NCBI RefSeq assembly: GCF_030549525.1
Contig: NZ_CP130831.1
Location: 3,807,501 to 3,871,500 of the forward strand
Direction: 5' to 3'
From: Stenotrophomonas sp. 704A1
GTDB taxonomy: Bacteria; Pseudomonadota; Gammaproteobacteria; Xanthomonadales; Xanthomonadaceae
Length of the DNA stretch: 64,000 nucleotides
Below are positions 28,705 to 37,755 of this stretch, piece after piece. Each line of letters begins with the position of its first letter. Position 1 is the first letter of the stretch. Both the position numbers and the translations under genes were made by a program. Under the pieces are notes generated by a model. It was not told the origin of the DNA and searched no databases. It saw nothing but the letters and a program-made list of their open reading frames with translations.

Positions 28705-29352
28705 ATGTCCGAAGCCAAGCGCCTGGCCGCCGAGAAAGCCATCGAATACGTCGAAGACGGCATGATCGTCGGTGTCGGCACCGGTTCCACCGTCGCCTAT
28801 TTCATTGATGCCCTGGCCCGCATCCAGCACCGCATCAAGGGCGCGGTCTCCAGCTCCGAACAGAGCACCGCGCGCCTGAAGCAGCATGGCATCGAGGTGA
28901 TCGAACTGAACCACACCGGCACCCTGTCGCTGTACGTGGACGGTGCCGACGAGTGCGATCCGGGCAAGTGCCTGATCAAGGGCGGCGGCGCCGCGCTGAC
29001 CCGCGAGAAGATCATCGCCGAAGCCAGCGAGCGCTTCGTCTGCATCGTCGACCCGAGCAAGCAGGTGCCGGTGCTGGGCAAGTTCCCGCTGCCGGTGGAA
29101 GTGATCCCGATGGCACGCAGCCTGGTCGCCCGGCAGATCCGCGACATGACCGGCGGCCAGCCGACCTGGCGCGAAGGCGTGGTGACCGACAACGGCAACC
29201 AGATCCTGGACATCCACAACCTGCAGATCACCGACCCGGAGAAGCTGGAGCGCGAGCTCAACCAGCTGCCCGGCGTGGTCTGCGTCGGCCTGTTCGCGCG
29301 CCGCCGCGCCGATTTGGTGATCGTCGGTGGCGAACCGCCGGTCGTTCTCTGA
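28705..29352 (+). CDS. rpiA: Ribose-5-phosphate isomerase A
   Basis: 215 residues. [15 protein letters not shown] binds phosphate; [25 protein letters not shown] carries catalytic acid residues, with K/E further on. It interconverts ribose-5-phosphate and ribulose-5-phosphate in the non-oxidative pentose phosphate pathway. Length and motifs are complete. Confidence 0.97.
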   Translation: MSEAKRLAAEKAIEYVEDGMIVGVGTGSTVAYFIDALARIQHRIKGAVSSSEQSTARLKQHGIEVIELNHTGTLSLYVDGADECDPGKCLIKGGGAALTREKIIAEASERFVCIVDPSKQVPVLGKFPLPVEVIPMARSLVARQIRDMTGGQPTWREGVVTDNGNQILDIHNLQITDPEKLERELNQLPGVVCVGLFARRRADLVIVGGEPPVVL

Positions 29353-29371
29353 TCAGACAAGGAAGCCGACC

Positions 29372-29818
29372 ATGTCACTGCTGCGTTCACTGTTGATGCT
29401 CCCGCTGCTGGCGTTGGCCGGTTGCGCCACCGATGCCGCCCATCACTGGGTGGAACTGGAGGGTGCGCGCTACCAGGTCGAACTGGCCAGCAACGATGAA
29501 ACCCGCGCGCGCGGGCTGATGTTCCGGGACACCATGGCCGAGGACCACGGCATGCTGTTCATCCACGACCGCGAGGAAATGCAGGCGTACTGGATGAAGA
29601 ACACCAAGCTGGCGCTGGACATCCTGTACTTCGACAGCGAGCGCCGGCTGGTCAGCCAGCAGCGCGACGTGCCGCCCTGCTCGGCCGGCGACATGTGCCC
29701 GCCCTACCCGAGCGGCGGCCCGGCGCGCTACGTGCTGGAGCTCAACGCCGGCCAGGCCGAGAAGCTCAAGCTGAAGGATGGCACCGAGCTGACCTTCGGC
29801 CCGGGCATCGAGAACTGA
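29372..29818 (+). CDS. DUF192 lipoprotein
   Basis: 148 residues. The signal MSLLRSLLML... ends in the lipobox LAGC at residues 15-18, so it is probably a lipoprotein. The rest is a DUF192 domain: RARGLMFRDTMAEDHGMLF, YWMKNTKLALDILYFD and GPARYVLELNAGQAEKLKLKDG. The ATG at 29372 directly precedes the lipoprotein signal. It follows rpiA by 19 bases. The function of the family is not established. Confidence 0.9.
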   Translation: MSLLRSLLMLPLLALAGCATDAAHHWVELEGARYQVELASNDETRARGLMFRDTMAEDHGMLFIHDREEMQAYWMKNTKLALDILYFDSERRLVSQQRDVPPCSAGDMCPPYPSGGPARYVLELNAGQAEKLKLKDGTELTFGPGIEN

Positions 29819-29972
29819 AGGACGGCCGCGCCGCGCCCGGCCCCCGCCGACGCCGGGCCACGGCTGCACCGAAAGCCCGCTGTCCATGGCAGGGCGGGTG
29901 GAGGAATCGATGACAGGCGGAATTCACGCGGCACCGCTTGAATCCGCCTGCGATTGACGCCAGTCTGTGGCC

Positions 29973-30818
29973 ATGCAGGACCGGATCTCACTCCCCGACT
30001 GGGATGCACTGGCCGACGTCGATGACGAGGCGCTGCCACTGCTGTCGACCGCGCTGCTGATCGCGCGCGATGAATACCCCGATCTCCAGCCCGGCGTGTA
30101 CGACGCCCTGGTGCAGAGCCATGTCGATCACCTGCGCCCGGAAGTGGACAGCATCGAGCACAGCCCGCTGAAGATGGCGGCGATCAATCGCCACCTGTTC
30201 GACGAACTGGGCTACAGCGGTGACCACCAGGAGTATTACGACCCGCGTAACAGCTACCTCAACCAGGTCTTTGAACGCCGGCTCGGCAATCCGATCTCAC
30301 TGGCGCTGGTGCAGATGGAAGTGGCGCGGCGGCTGGGCATTCCGCTGGATGGGGTGTCCTTCCCCGGCCACTTCCTGGTACGGCTGCCGGTGGACGATGG
30401 GGTGCTGGTGATGGACCCGTTCAACGGCGGGCGCCCGCTGGACGTGGACGAACTGCGCGAACGTGCCAGATCCCACCTGGGCGGCCAGGCACCCGATGAC
30501 CAGGTGCTGGCGCAGATCCTGGACCCGGCGCCGACCCGCGCGATCCTGATCCGCATGCTGCGCAACCTGCACGGGGTCTATGCCGAAGCCAACGAGTGGG
30601 ATCGCGCGGCACGCAGCGCCGACCGCCTGCTCAAGCTCGCCCCCGAACAGGACGACGCGCTGCGCGACCGCGGCCTGGCCTACCTGCAGCTGGACTATCT
30701 GGCCGGTGCCCGCCACGACCTCGGCCTGTACCTGAAGCGCAGCCCCGAGGCCAGCGACGCGCAATGGCTGCGCGAGAAGCTCATCGACCTCGGCGGGCCG
30801 GTGCCGCGGCTGCATTGA
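29973..30818 (+). CDS. SirB1-like transglutaminase-fold/TPR protein
   Basis: 281 residues from the ATG at 29973. The N-terminal part carries the SirB1/transglutaminase-like region YLNQVFERRLGNPISLALVQMEVARRLGIPLDGVSFPGHFLV. The C-terminal part carries TPR-like repeats (AEANEWDRAARSADRLLKLAPEQDDALRDRGLAYLQLDYLAGARHDL). The catalytic Cys of true transglutaminases is not obvious at the N-P-I-S position. The function of SirB1-type proteins is unknown. It is probably its own unit, since a 154-base gap precedes it. Confidence 0.85.
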   Translation: MQDRISLPDWDALADVDDEALPLLSTALLIARDEYPDLQPGVYDALVQSHVDHLRPEVDSIEHSPLKMAAINRHLFDELGYSGDHQEYYDPRNSYLNQVFERRLGNPISLALVQMEVARRLGIPLDGVSFPGHFLVRLPVDDGVLVMDPFNGGRPLDVDELRERARSHLGGQAPDDQVLAQILDPAPTRAILIRMLRNLHGVYAEANEWDRAARSADRLLKLAPEQDDALRDRGLAYLQLDYLAGARHDLGLYLKRSPEASDAQWLREKLIDLGGPVPRLH

Positions 30819-30860
30819 GGCCGGACCAGCCGGTGTGCGGAGCAACGGTCCGCCCCACCG

Positions 30861-30884
30861 GTAGCGCCGGGCCACGCCCGGCGG
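30861..30884. repeat. SMAG REP, single copy
   Basis: GTAGCGCCGGGCCACGCCCGG. One base breaks the perfect palindrome. It sits between the convergent SirB1-like and rubredoxin genes. Confidence 0.75.
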
Positions 30885-30893
30885 CCAGTGCCA

Positions 30894-31085
30894 TCAATCG
30901 ATCTCGACCATCTCGAAGTCGTCCTTGGTCACACCGCAATCCGGGCAGGTCCAGGTATCGGGAATGTCTTCCCAGCGCGTCCCCGGGGCGATGCCCTCTT
31001 CCGGCAACCCGTCCGCTTCGCGGTACAGGAATCCGCAGACCACGCACATCCAGGTACGCAAGGTGGTGGGGGTGGCTTCGCTCAT
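30894..31085 (-). CDS. Rubredoxin
   Basis: 63 residues. Two CxxC knuckles (CVVCGF and CPDCGV) bind a single iron; the GLPEEGIAPGTRWEDIPDTW loop between them is characteristic. It is a small cytoplasmic one-electron carrier. The ATG at 31085 was chosen; an upstream in-frame ATG at 31118 would add 11 residues. It is divergent from thiE, and a rubredoxin-thiE-hemL neighbourhood is common in related bacteria. Confidence 0.95.
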   Translation of the reverse strand: MSEATPTTLRTWMCVVCGFLYREADGLPEEGIAPGTRWEDIPDTWTCPDCGVTKDDFEMVEID

Positions 31086-31152
31086 CGGATAATCAGGGAT
31101 GGATTCACGGACCGCCATTGTCCCACCGCGGTCCACTCACCGGTAGCCATCG

Positions 31153-31779
31153 ATGACTTCTGCTTCCCCGGCGCCCCGTGGCGTCTACCTGATCACTCCG
31201 GATGAACCGGACACCGCGCGCCTGCTGGCCCGCACCGCGCCCTTGCTGGCCGCTGGCGCCACCTGGCTGCAGTACCGCAACAAGACCGCCAGCGATGCGC
31301 TGCGGCAGCAACAGGCGGCGGCCCTGCAGGGCCTGTGCGCCGCCCACCGCGTGCCACTGATCATCAACGACGATCCGGTGTTGGCCAAGGCCGTGGGCGC
31401 CGCCGGCGTGCACCTGGGCGGTACCGACGGCGACATCCCCAGCGCGCGCGCGCTGCTCGGGCCCGACGCCATCATCGGCGCCTCCTGCTACGACCAGCTG
31501 GCCAACGCCGAGAAGGCCGTGGCCGCCGGTGCCAGCTACGTGGCCTTCGGCGCCTTCTTCCCGACCACCACCAAGGTCACCAGCAGCCGCGCCCATACCG
31601 ACCTGCTGCGGCAAAGCGCCGCATTGGGCGTGCCGCGGGTGGCGATCGGCGGGCTGACCCCGGACAATGTCGGTCCCATCATCGATGCCGGCGCCGACCT
31701 GGTGGCCGTGGTCAGCGGCATCTACGCCGCAGCGGACCCGGTCGCGACCCAGCGCGCCTTCCTCGCCCAGTTCGCGTAA
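31153..31779 (+). CDS. thiE: Thiamine-phosphate synthase
   Basis: 208 residues. It joins HMP-PP and THZ-P to thiamine phosphate. Visible features are [36 protein letters not shown], the diphosphate loop ATVASFGAFF-like [12 protein letters not shown], and [10 protein letters not shown] 16-base gap separates it from hemL. Confidence 0.95.
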   Translation: MTSASPAPRGVYLITPDEPDTARLLARTAPLLAAGATWLQYRNKTASDALRQQQAAALQGLCAAHRVPLIINDDPVLAKAVGAAGVHLGGTDGDIPSARALLGPDAIIGASCYDQLANAEKAVAAGASYVAFGAFFPTTTKVTSSRAHTDLLRQSAALGVPRVAIGGLTPDNVGPIIDAGADLVAVVSGIYAAADPVATQRAFLAQFA

Positions 31780-31795
31780 TGCCCAGGAAAGCTCC

Positions 31796-33085
31796 ATGAA
31801 CCACGACCAGTCCCACGCCCTGTTCTCCCGCGCCCAGGCCCTGCTGCCCGGCGGCGTCAATTCACCGGTCCGCGCGTTCAAGTCGGTGGGCGGTGAGCCG
31901 TTCTTCGTCGAGCGCGCCGACGGCGCCTACCTGTATGACGTCGACGGCAACCGCTACATCGACTATGTGGGCTCGTGGGGTCCGATGATCGTCGGCCACA
32001 ACCACCCGGCCGTGCGCCAGGCGGTGAAGAAAGCGATCGACAACGGCCTGTCCTTCGGCGCGCCGTGCGCGGCCGAAGTCACCATGGCCGAGACCATCAC
32101 CCGCCTGGTGCCGTCGTGCGAAATGGTGCGCATGGTCAACTCCGGCACCGAGGCCACGCTGTCGGCGATCCGGCTGGCGCGCGGCGCCACCGGCCGCAAC
32201 CGCATCGTCAAGTTCGAAGGCTGCTACCACGGCCACGGCGACTCGTTCCTGGTCAAGGCCGGCAGCGGCATGCTGACCCTGGGCGTGCCGACCTCGCCGG
32301 GTGTGCCGGCCGGCCTGAGCGAACTGACCCTGACCCTGCCCTACAACGATTTCGACGCCGCCACCGCGCTGTTCGAACAGCAGGGCAGCGAGATCGCCGG
32401 CCTGATCATCGAGCCGGTGGTGGGCAATGCCAACTGCATCCCGCCGCGCGAGGGCTACCTGCAGCACCTGCGCGCGCTGTGCACCCAGCACGGCGCACTG
32501 CTGATCTTCGACGAGGTGATGACCGGCTTCCGCGTCGCCCTTGGCGGTGCGCAGGCGCACTACGGCATCACCCCGGACCTGACCACCTTCGGCAAGATCA
32601 TCGGCGGCGGCATGCCGGTGGGTGCCTACGGCGGCCGCCGCGACCTGATGCAGCAGATCGCCCCGGCCGGCCCGATCTACCAGGCCGGCACGCTGAGCGG
32701 CAATCCGGTGGCGATGGCCGCCGGCCTGGCGATGCTGGAACTGATCCAGCAGCCGGGTTTCCACGCCGATCTGGCCGAGCGCACCGCGCGCCTGTGTGCG
32801 GGCCTGGAAGCGGCCGCGGCGGACGCGGGCGTGGCAGTGACCACCACCCGCGTGGGCGCGATGTTCGGCCTGTTCTTCACCAGCGAGAAGGTGGAGACCT
32901 ATGCGCAGGCCACGGCCTGTGACATTCCGGCGTTCAACCGCTTCTTCCACGCGATGCTGGACCAGGGCGTGTTCCTGGCACCCTCGGCCTACGAGGCCGG
33001 CTTCCTGTCCAGTGCTCACGACGATGCCGTGATCGAGGCCACGCTGGCCGCCGCGCGCGTGGCGTTCCAGGCCGCCAAGGGCTGA
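31796..33085 (+). CDS. hemL: Glutamate-1-semialdehyde 2,1-aminomutase
   Basis: 429 residues from the ATG at 31796 ([10 protein letters not shown]). This PLP enzyme makes 5-aminolevulinate in the C5 haem pathway. Motifs are [53 protein letters not shown] and the PLP lysine region [18 protein letters not shown]. It probably shares a transcript with thiE. Confidence 0.97.
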   Translation: MNHDQSHALFSRAQALLPGGVNSPVRAFKSVGGEPFFVERADGAYLYDVDGNRYIDYVGSWGPMIVGHNHPAVRQAVKKAIDNGLSFGAPCAAEVTMAETITRLVPSCEMVRMVNSGTEATLSAIRLARGATGRNRIVKFEGCYHGHGDSFLVKAGSGMLTLGVPTSPGVPAGLSELTLTLPYNDFDAATALFEQQGSEIAGLIIEPVVGNANCIPPREGYLQHLRALCTQHGALLIFDEVMTGFRVALGGAQAHYGITPDLTTFGKIIGGGMPVGAYGGRRDLMQQIAPAGPIYQAGTLSGNPVAMAAGLAMLELIQQPGFHADLAERTARLCAGLEAAAADAGVAVTTTRVGAMFGLFFTSEKVETYAQATACDIPAFNRFFHAMLDQGVFLAPSAYEAGFLSSAHDDAVIEATLAAARVAFQAAKG

Positions 33086-33100
33086 GTCTCGCTCTGCCAG

Positions 33101-33183
33101 GTGCCAACCTGGGTTGGCACCGCCGCATCTGGTAGATGCCAACCTTGGTTGGCACAGAGCAGTCGAGCATGGCTCGACGCTAC
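33101..33183. repeat. Cluster of three short palindromes (GTAG-type variants)
   Basis: TGCCAACC-TGGGTTGGCA, GTAGATGCCAACC-TTGGTTGGCA and GTCGAGCATGGCTCGAC-GCTAC follow one another between the convergent hemL and azurin genes. Two carry the GTAG terminus (one inverted). They resemble minor SMAG subfamilies with different arm sequences. Confidence 0.65.
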
Positions 33184-33191
33184 ACAGGGCA

Positions 33192-33641
33192 TCAACCGAA
33201 GACGAGCTTGCCCTTCATCATCGCGAAGTGGCCGGGGAAGGAGCAGAAGAAGGTGTAGTCACCGCCCTTCTGCAACCCCTGCGTAGAGAAGCGCACGCGC
33301 GTGGTCTCGCCCCCCCCGATGACCTTGGTGTGCGCCAGCACGCGCTTGTCGGCCTTCGGCAGGTAGCTGTCGGCCAGGGTCATGCGCATGCCCGCCATCG
33401 CCACCGGCTGGTAATCGGCGGTACGGGTCAGCACCCAGTTGTGGCCCATTGCGGTGGCGGGCAGCTTGCCGGTGTGGCGCAGGGTCAGGTCCACCGCACT
33501 GCAGTCGGCGGCGACCTTGATCTCGCGGCTGCTGAAGCTCATCTGGTCGGTGCTGTCGATGCTTACCGCACACACCCGCGCCATCGCCGACGGCGCCAGC
33601 ATCAGCGCGCCCAGTCCCACTGCCACCATCCAAGCCTTCAT
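33192..33641 (-). CDS. azu: Azurin (blue copper protein)
   Basis: 149 residues with a signal peptide (about 1-21, ending AMA|R). Type 1 copper ligands are His67 (in MGHNWVL), Cys133, His138 and Met142 in CSFPGHFAMMKG. The Cys24/Cys47 disulfide pair near the mature N-terminus is also present. It carries electrons in the periplasm and is linked to redox stress and denitrification-type chains. The ATG at 33641 has an AGGAGA ribosome site. No denitrification gene is adjacent. Confidence 0.95.
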   Translation of the reverse strand: MKAWMVAVGLGALMLAPSAMARVCAVSIDSTDQMSFSSREIKVAADCSAVDLTLRHTGKLPATAMGHNWVLTRTADYQPVAMAGMRMTLADSYLPKADKRVLAHTKVIGGGETTRVRFSTQGLQKGGDYTFFCSFPGHFAMMKGKLVFG

Positions 33642-33764
33642 CGTTGCATCTCCTGCGGGTTCAAGCGCCATTCTAGGCAGCCCCTGGTGGCCGCGTCTGC
33701 GACCGTCTGTCGCATGGCTGCTCCAGGGTTTCCCGCGCCTTCACTGCAATGGCATGCTCGGCCA

Positions 33765-34367
33765 ATGCGGATCGACCTGTTGCTGCTGGATGTGGATGGG
33801 GTGCTGGTGCAGTACCAGCGCGCGCAGCGCGTGCTGCACCTGGCGCGGGTGCTGGATGTCGCGCCGGAAACCGTGCAGGCCGCGCTGTACGACAGCGGGC
33901 TGGAAGCCGCGCATGACAACGGCACGCTGGATGGCCCGGCCTATCTGGCACGTCTGGGCGCACAGCTTGGAAAGGCGGTGGACCGGGAGACCTGGATTGC
34001 CGCACGGTGTGCGGCCAGTCAGCCGCAGCAAGCGGTGCTGCAGCGGCTGCAGGCGCTGCAGGTGCCGATGGCGGTGCTGACCAACAACGGCCCCTTGATG
34101 GTGCAGACACTGCCCACGCTGCTGCCGCAGCTGTTCCCGGCGCTGCACGGCCGGGTGTTCTGCAGCGCCGATTTCGGGGCGCGCAAGCCAGCACCGGAGG
34201 TCTTCCTGCGCGCGCTGGACGCACTGGGTGTGGCGCCGGCACATACGCTGTTCGTCGATGACCTGTTCACCCATGTGCGCGGTGCACGCAGCGCGGGCCT
34301 GCACGCCGAAACGGTGCGCGATGGGCGGGGGCTGGGCAAGGTGCTGCAGCGCTACGCGGTGCGGTAG
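33765..34367 (+). CDS. HAD-superfamily hydrolase
   Basis: 200 residues from the ATG at 33765. Motif I is DVDGVL (two Asp near residues 9-11), motif II is LTNNG, the lysine is in ARKPAPEVF and motif IV is FVDDL. This is a subfamily IA phosphatase with a small helical cap; the substrate is unknown. The TAG stop codon is the TAG of a SMAG repeat (GTAG at 34364-34367), so the end of the gene is formed by the repeat. Confidence 0.88.
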   Translation: MRIDLLLLDVDGVLVQYQRAQRVLHLARVLDVAPETVQAALYDSGLEAAHDNGTLDGPAYLARLGAQLGKAVDRETWIAARCAASQPQQAVLQRLQALQVPMAVLTNNGPLMVQTLPTLLPQLFPALHGRVFCSADFGARKPAPEVFLRALDALGVAPAHTLFVDDLFTHVRGARSAGLHAETVRDGRGLGKVLQRYAVR

Positions 34368-34430
34368 CGCCGGGCCATGCCCGGCGTTCCCTGTCCCGCT
34401 GCGCTCGCCGGGCATGGCCCGGCACTACCG
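34364..34430. repeat. SMAG REP inverted pair
   Basis: Copies at 34364-34386 and 34406-34430 face each other between the convergent HAD and argD genes. The left copy supplies the TAG stop of the HAD gene. Confidence 0.85.
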
Positions 34431-34432
34431 GA

Positions 34433-35659
34433 TCAGCGTGCGGCGACGAACGCGGCGATGGCCGCGCGCAGGCGCTTGAGGCCCTCGGCCACTTCTTCAT
34501 CGGTGATGTTCAGCGCCGGCACGAAACGCAGCACGTCCGGACCCGCCTGCAGGGTCAGCAGGCCCTGCTCGGCGGCGTGGTCGAGGATCGCACCGGCCTG
34601 GCCGGCGAACTCCCGGCTCAGCACTGCGCCGAGCATCAGCCCACGGCCACGCACGTCGCTGAACACCTTGAACTCGTCGCTGATGCGCGCGAAGCCATCG
34701 CGCAGCGCCTTCGACTGGCGGCTGACATTGGCGGCGATTTCCGGCGACGCCAGCTTGCGCAGGGCGACGCGGGCCACCGCTGCAGCCAGCGGATTGCCGC
34801 CGAAGGTGGTGCCATGGGCACCGAACTGCATGGTTTCGGCCACCTTCGGGCCGGCCAGCATCGCACCGATCGGGAATCCACCGCCGAGCGCCTTGGCCAG
34901 GGTCACCATGTCCGGCACCACGTCGTCCTGCCAGTGCGCGAACAGGGTACCGGTGCGGCCCATGCCGGCCTGGATCTCGTCCAGCACCAGCAACGCATTG
35001 TGCTGGTCGCACAGCTCGCGCACGCGCTTGAGGAAACCGGACTTGGCCGGCATCACTCCGCCCTCGCCCTGGATCGGCTCCAGCATCACCGCCGCCACAT
35101 CGCCTGCGGCCATCGCCGTTTCCAGCTGCACTTCATCGTTGAAGTCGATGTAGCGGAAGCCACCGGGCAGCGGCTCGTAGCCCTCCTGGTACTTCGGCTG
35201 CGCGGTGGCGGTGACCGCGCCCATGGTGCGGCCATGGAAGCTGCCGCGGAAGGTGATGATGACGCGCTTGTCGGCCGGCCGGCCCTGGCTGGACGCCCAC
35301 TTGCGCACCATCTTGATCGCGACTTCATTGGCTTCGGCGCCGGAGTTGCACAGGAACACGCGCTCGGCAAAACGGCTGGACTTCACCAGCTCCTCGGCCA
35401 GCTGCAGCGGCGGCGCGCTGTAGAACACGTTGCTGGTATGCCACAGCTTGCCGGCCTGTTCGACCAGCGCGGCCACCAGGTCAGGATCGTTGTGGCCCAG
35501 GCCACAGACCGCGATGCCGGCGGCTAGATCGATGAATTCCCGGCCCTGGCTGTCCCATACGCGGGCGCCCTGGCCCCGCTCCAGCACCACCTGGCGCGGC
35601 TTGTACACCGGCAGGTAGTAATGCGACAGGGAGATCAGCGGATCGGTGGCGGCGGTCAT
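34433..35659 (-). CDS. argD: Acetylornithine aminotransferase
   Basis: 408 residues. This class III PLP aminotransferase acts in arginine biosynthesis (also able to use succinyl-diaminopimelate or succinylornithine in relatives). Features are FLCNSGAEANEVAIKMVRKW, FRGSFHGRTMGAVTATAQ, LLVLDEIQAGMGRTG and the PLP lysine in VTLAKALGGGFPIGAM. No other arg gene is adjacent. Confidence 0.94.
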   Translation of the reverse strand: MTAATDPLISLSHYYLPVYKPRQVVLERGQGARVWDSQGREFIDLAAGIAVCGLGHNDPDLVAALVEQAGKLWHTSNVFYSAPPLQLAEELVKSSRFAERVFLCNSGAEANEVAIKMVRKWASSQGRPADKRVIITFRGSFHGRTMGAVTATAQPKYQEGYEPLPGGFRYIDFNDEVQLETAMAAGDVAAVMLEPIQGEGGVMPAKSGFLKRVRELCDQHNALLVLDEIQAGMGRTGTLFAHWQDDVVPDMVTLAKALGGGFPIGAMLAGPKVAETMQFGAHGTTFGGNPLAAAVARVALRKLASPEIAANVSRQSKALRDGFARISDEFKVFSDVRGRGLMLGAVLSREFAGQAGAILDHAAEQGLLTLQAGPDVLRFVPALNITDEEVAEGLKRLRAAIAAFVAAR

Positions 35660-35726
35660 GGCGGTGGTCGGCGGAATTCAGGAAAGGTCCATTCTCGCGC
35701 CGGAACCCCTGCGGCACAATGTGCCC

Positions 35727-36599
35727 ATGATCCCGTTCACCGCCCCCCAGCTGAACCCCGCCACCGAGACCGGCTGGCGCCGTACCTGGTTCGACATCAT
35801 CTACCGGCACGACACCCGGCCCTCGCGCAACTTCGACCTGATCCTGGTGGTGGCGATCGTCGCCAGCATCCTGGTGGTGATGATCGACAGCGTGCAGCAC
35901 CTGCATGCCGAATGGGCCGATGGGCTGTACATCGTCGAATGGGGCTTCACGATCCTCTTCACCGCCGAGTACCTGCTGCGGCTGGCGGTGGTGAAGCGTC
36001 CGCTGCGGTACGCGGTCAGCATCTGGGGCATCATCGACCTGCTGTCGATCCTGCCCGCCTACCTGTCGATGTTCATCCCCGGCGCGCAGAGCCTGCTGGT
36101 GGTGCGCGCGCTGCGCATCCTGCGGGTGTTCCGCATCCTCAAGCTGACCCGTTACATCGAGGAAAGCGGCATCCTGATGCAGTCACTGTGGCGCAGCCGG
36201 CGCAAGGTGCTGCTGTTCCTGTTCACCGTGATCACCATCACCATCATCGCCGGCACCCTGATGTATGTCATCGAGGGTCCGGAACATGGGTTCAGCAACA
36301 TTCCGGCCAGCATGTACTGGGCGGTGGTGACCATGGCCACCGTCGGCTTCGGCGACATCGTGCCGCAGACCGTGCTCGGCCGCTTCGTCACCTCGGTGCT
36401 GATCCTGATCGGCTACAGCATCATCGCCGTGCCCACCGGCATCTACACCGCCGAACTGGCCAACAGCATGCGTGAAGCCGAACAGGCCGCACGCCGCGAT
36501 GCCCGCGGCTGTCCGCATTGCGGGCTGGAAGGCCACGAGCCGGATGCACGGCATTGCCGCAAGTGTGGCGGTCAACTGCCGGATCCGTTCAACCATTGA
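35727..36599 (+). CDS. Voltage-gated-type potassium channel with C-terminal zinc ribbon
   Basis: 290 residues from the ATG at 35727. Six transmembrane segments are visible. S4 holds regularly spaced arginines (RALRILRVFRILKLTRY, about 127-143), and the pore loop has the K+ filter TVGFGD (205-210). After S6 a short tail carries CPHC (262-265) and CRKC (277-280), a zinc-ribbon pair not found in classical Kv channels. It would conduct K+ across the inner membrane; the tail may sense metal or redox state, which is inference. Confidence 0.92.
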   Translation: MIPFTAPQLNPATETGWRRTWFDIIYRHDTRPSRNFDLILVVAIVASILVVMIDSVQHLHAEWADGLYIVEWGFTILFTAEYLLRLAVVKRPLRYAVSIWGIIDLLSILPAYLSMFIPGAQSLLVVRALRILRVFRILKLTRYIEESGILMQSLWRSRRKVLLFLFTVITITIIAGTLMYVIEGPEHGFSNIPASMYWAVVTMATVGFGDIVPQTVLGRFVTSVLILIGYSIIAVPTGIYTAELANSMREAEQAARRDARGCPHCGLEGHEPDARHCRKCGGQLPDPFNH

Positions 36600-36607
36600 G
36601 GCCGTTC

Positions 36608-36632
36608 GCCGGGCAGGGCCCGGCGCTACCAT
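36608..36632. repeat. SMAG REP, single copy
   Basis: CGCCGGGCAGGGCCCGGCGCTAC in inverted orientation, 8 bases after the channel gene, between convergent genes. Confidence 0.75.
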
Positions 36633-36645
36633 GGAACATCCGCGC

Positions 36646-37596
36646 TCAGCGCAGGCGGTTGCTGGTGGTCACCAGGTCGTTGTAGGCGTCCAGCAGGGTG
36701 GACTGCGCACCTTCCGGGGCGGAGGTGTCCCAGCTGCCGGAGGCCTTGCGCTCGGCGGCCAGGCCTTCGGCGGTGATCGGCTTGCCCTGCTGCAGACGCT
36801 CGACACCACGCCCGGCCGTGCGCACCAGCTTGTCTGCCGAACGCTGCACGTGGCCCCACATCGGGTCGTCCTTGCCCACCCCGGAAGCCTGGATTTCGGT
36901 CACCAGCGCCTGGTAATCGGCCAGCTGCGTGCGCAACGCCGCCAGGTCCGGTGCATCGCCCTGGAATGCCATGGCCAGCTGCTTGCCATCGCCCAGCAGG
37001 CGCAGGTGGTAATAGGCCAGCGAACGACCCTCGCTCGCTTCGATCTGCTTCAGCTGCGCAGCACGGCGGTCTTCCTCGTTCTTCTCCAGCGCCGCGTCCA
37101 GGGCCTCACTGGCCTTGAAGAACGCCGCATAGGCCTGCATCAGCGGCGCATGCTGGCGGCGCAGGCCGTCACCGCCGTCGCGGCGGTAGTCTTCGCGGGT
37201 GACGTAGCCATCGGCGCGCTCGATCAGCGTGTTCAGTGCCTGGAACGTCTGCTGATACGCGCGGGCAGCACCGTCCATCGGCAGCGCCGGGGTCTTTGCC
37301 AGCGCATCGCTCAGCGGCTGGCCGCAGTAGTCCACGCGGTGCGACAGCAGCTTGCCCGGTGAGCGCGGCTGCGCTTCCTTGCCGGTCGGACCGGCTTCGG
37401 GATCCTTGATCCAGCCGGTGTAGGTCTGGAAGCCGTCGTGGATGGGCTGTTCGACGCCGTTGTAGCACGCGATGTAGGCGTTGACCTTCTCCAGGCCCGG
37501 GTCGGCCGCCGACAGATCCGCGACCTTGTCGCAGCCGGCCACACCGGCCAGCGTGCCCAGCAGAAGAAGAGGAAGGACGCGTGTGGATGCGTTCAA
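36646..37596 (-). CDS. YiiG-like (DUF3829) lipoprotein, paralog 1
   Basis: 316 residues if translation starts at the TTG at 37596, which has AAGGA 6 bases upstream and opens directly into a lipoprotein signal (NASTRVLPLLLL...GVAGC). No ATG gives a sensible leader. The mature part is helical, acidic and Gln/Lys-rich, with KVNAYIACYNGVEQPIHDGFQTYTGWIKDPEAGPTGKE, shared with the next gene. YiiG/DUF3829 proteins are of unknown function and probably sit in the periplasm anchored to a membrane. Confidence 0.8.
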   Translation of the reverse strand: MNASTRVLPLLLLGTLAGVAGCDKVADLSAADPGLEKVNAYIACYNGVEQPIHDGFQTYTGWIKDPEAGPTGKEAQPRSPGKLLSHRVDYCGQPLSDALAKTPALPMDGAARAYQQTFQALNTLIERADGYVTREDYRRDGGDGLRRQHAPLMQAYAAFFKASEALDAALEKNEEDRRAAQLKQIEASEGRSLAYYHLRLLGDGKQLAMAFQGDAPDLAALRTQLADYQALVTEIQASGVGKDDPMWGHVQRSADKLVRTAGRGVERLQQGKPITAEGLAAERKASGSWDTSAPEGAQSTLLDAYNDLVTTSNRLR

Positions 37597-37755
37597 ATCG
37601 ATTCCTTGCAGAAGTGAAAGAAGCAAGCATCGTCCTATGGCATGAAGGCATGCCACGACGACTGCCGACAGGCGCTGCCGTGCGCGATCCGGCGATGCGT
37701 CATGGCGCAATCGACGTGCTCGATTGCGCCACGCCTGGCGGGCTGGACGCTGCGG

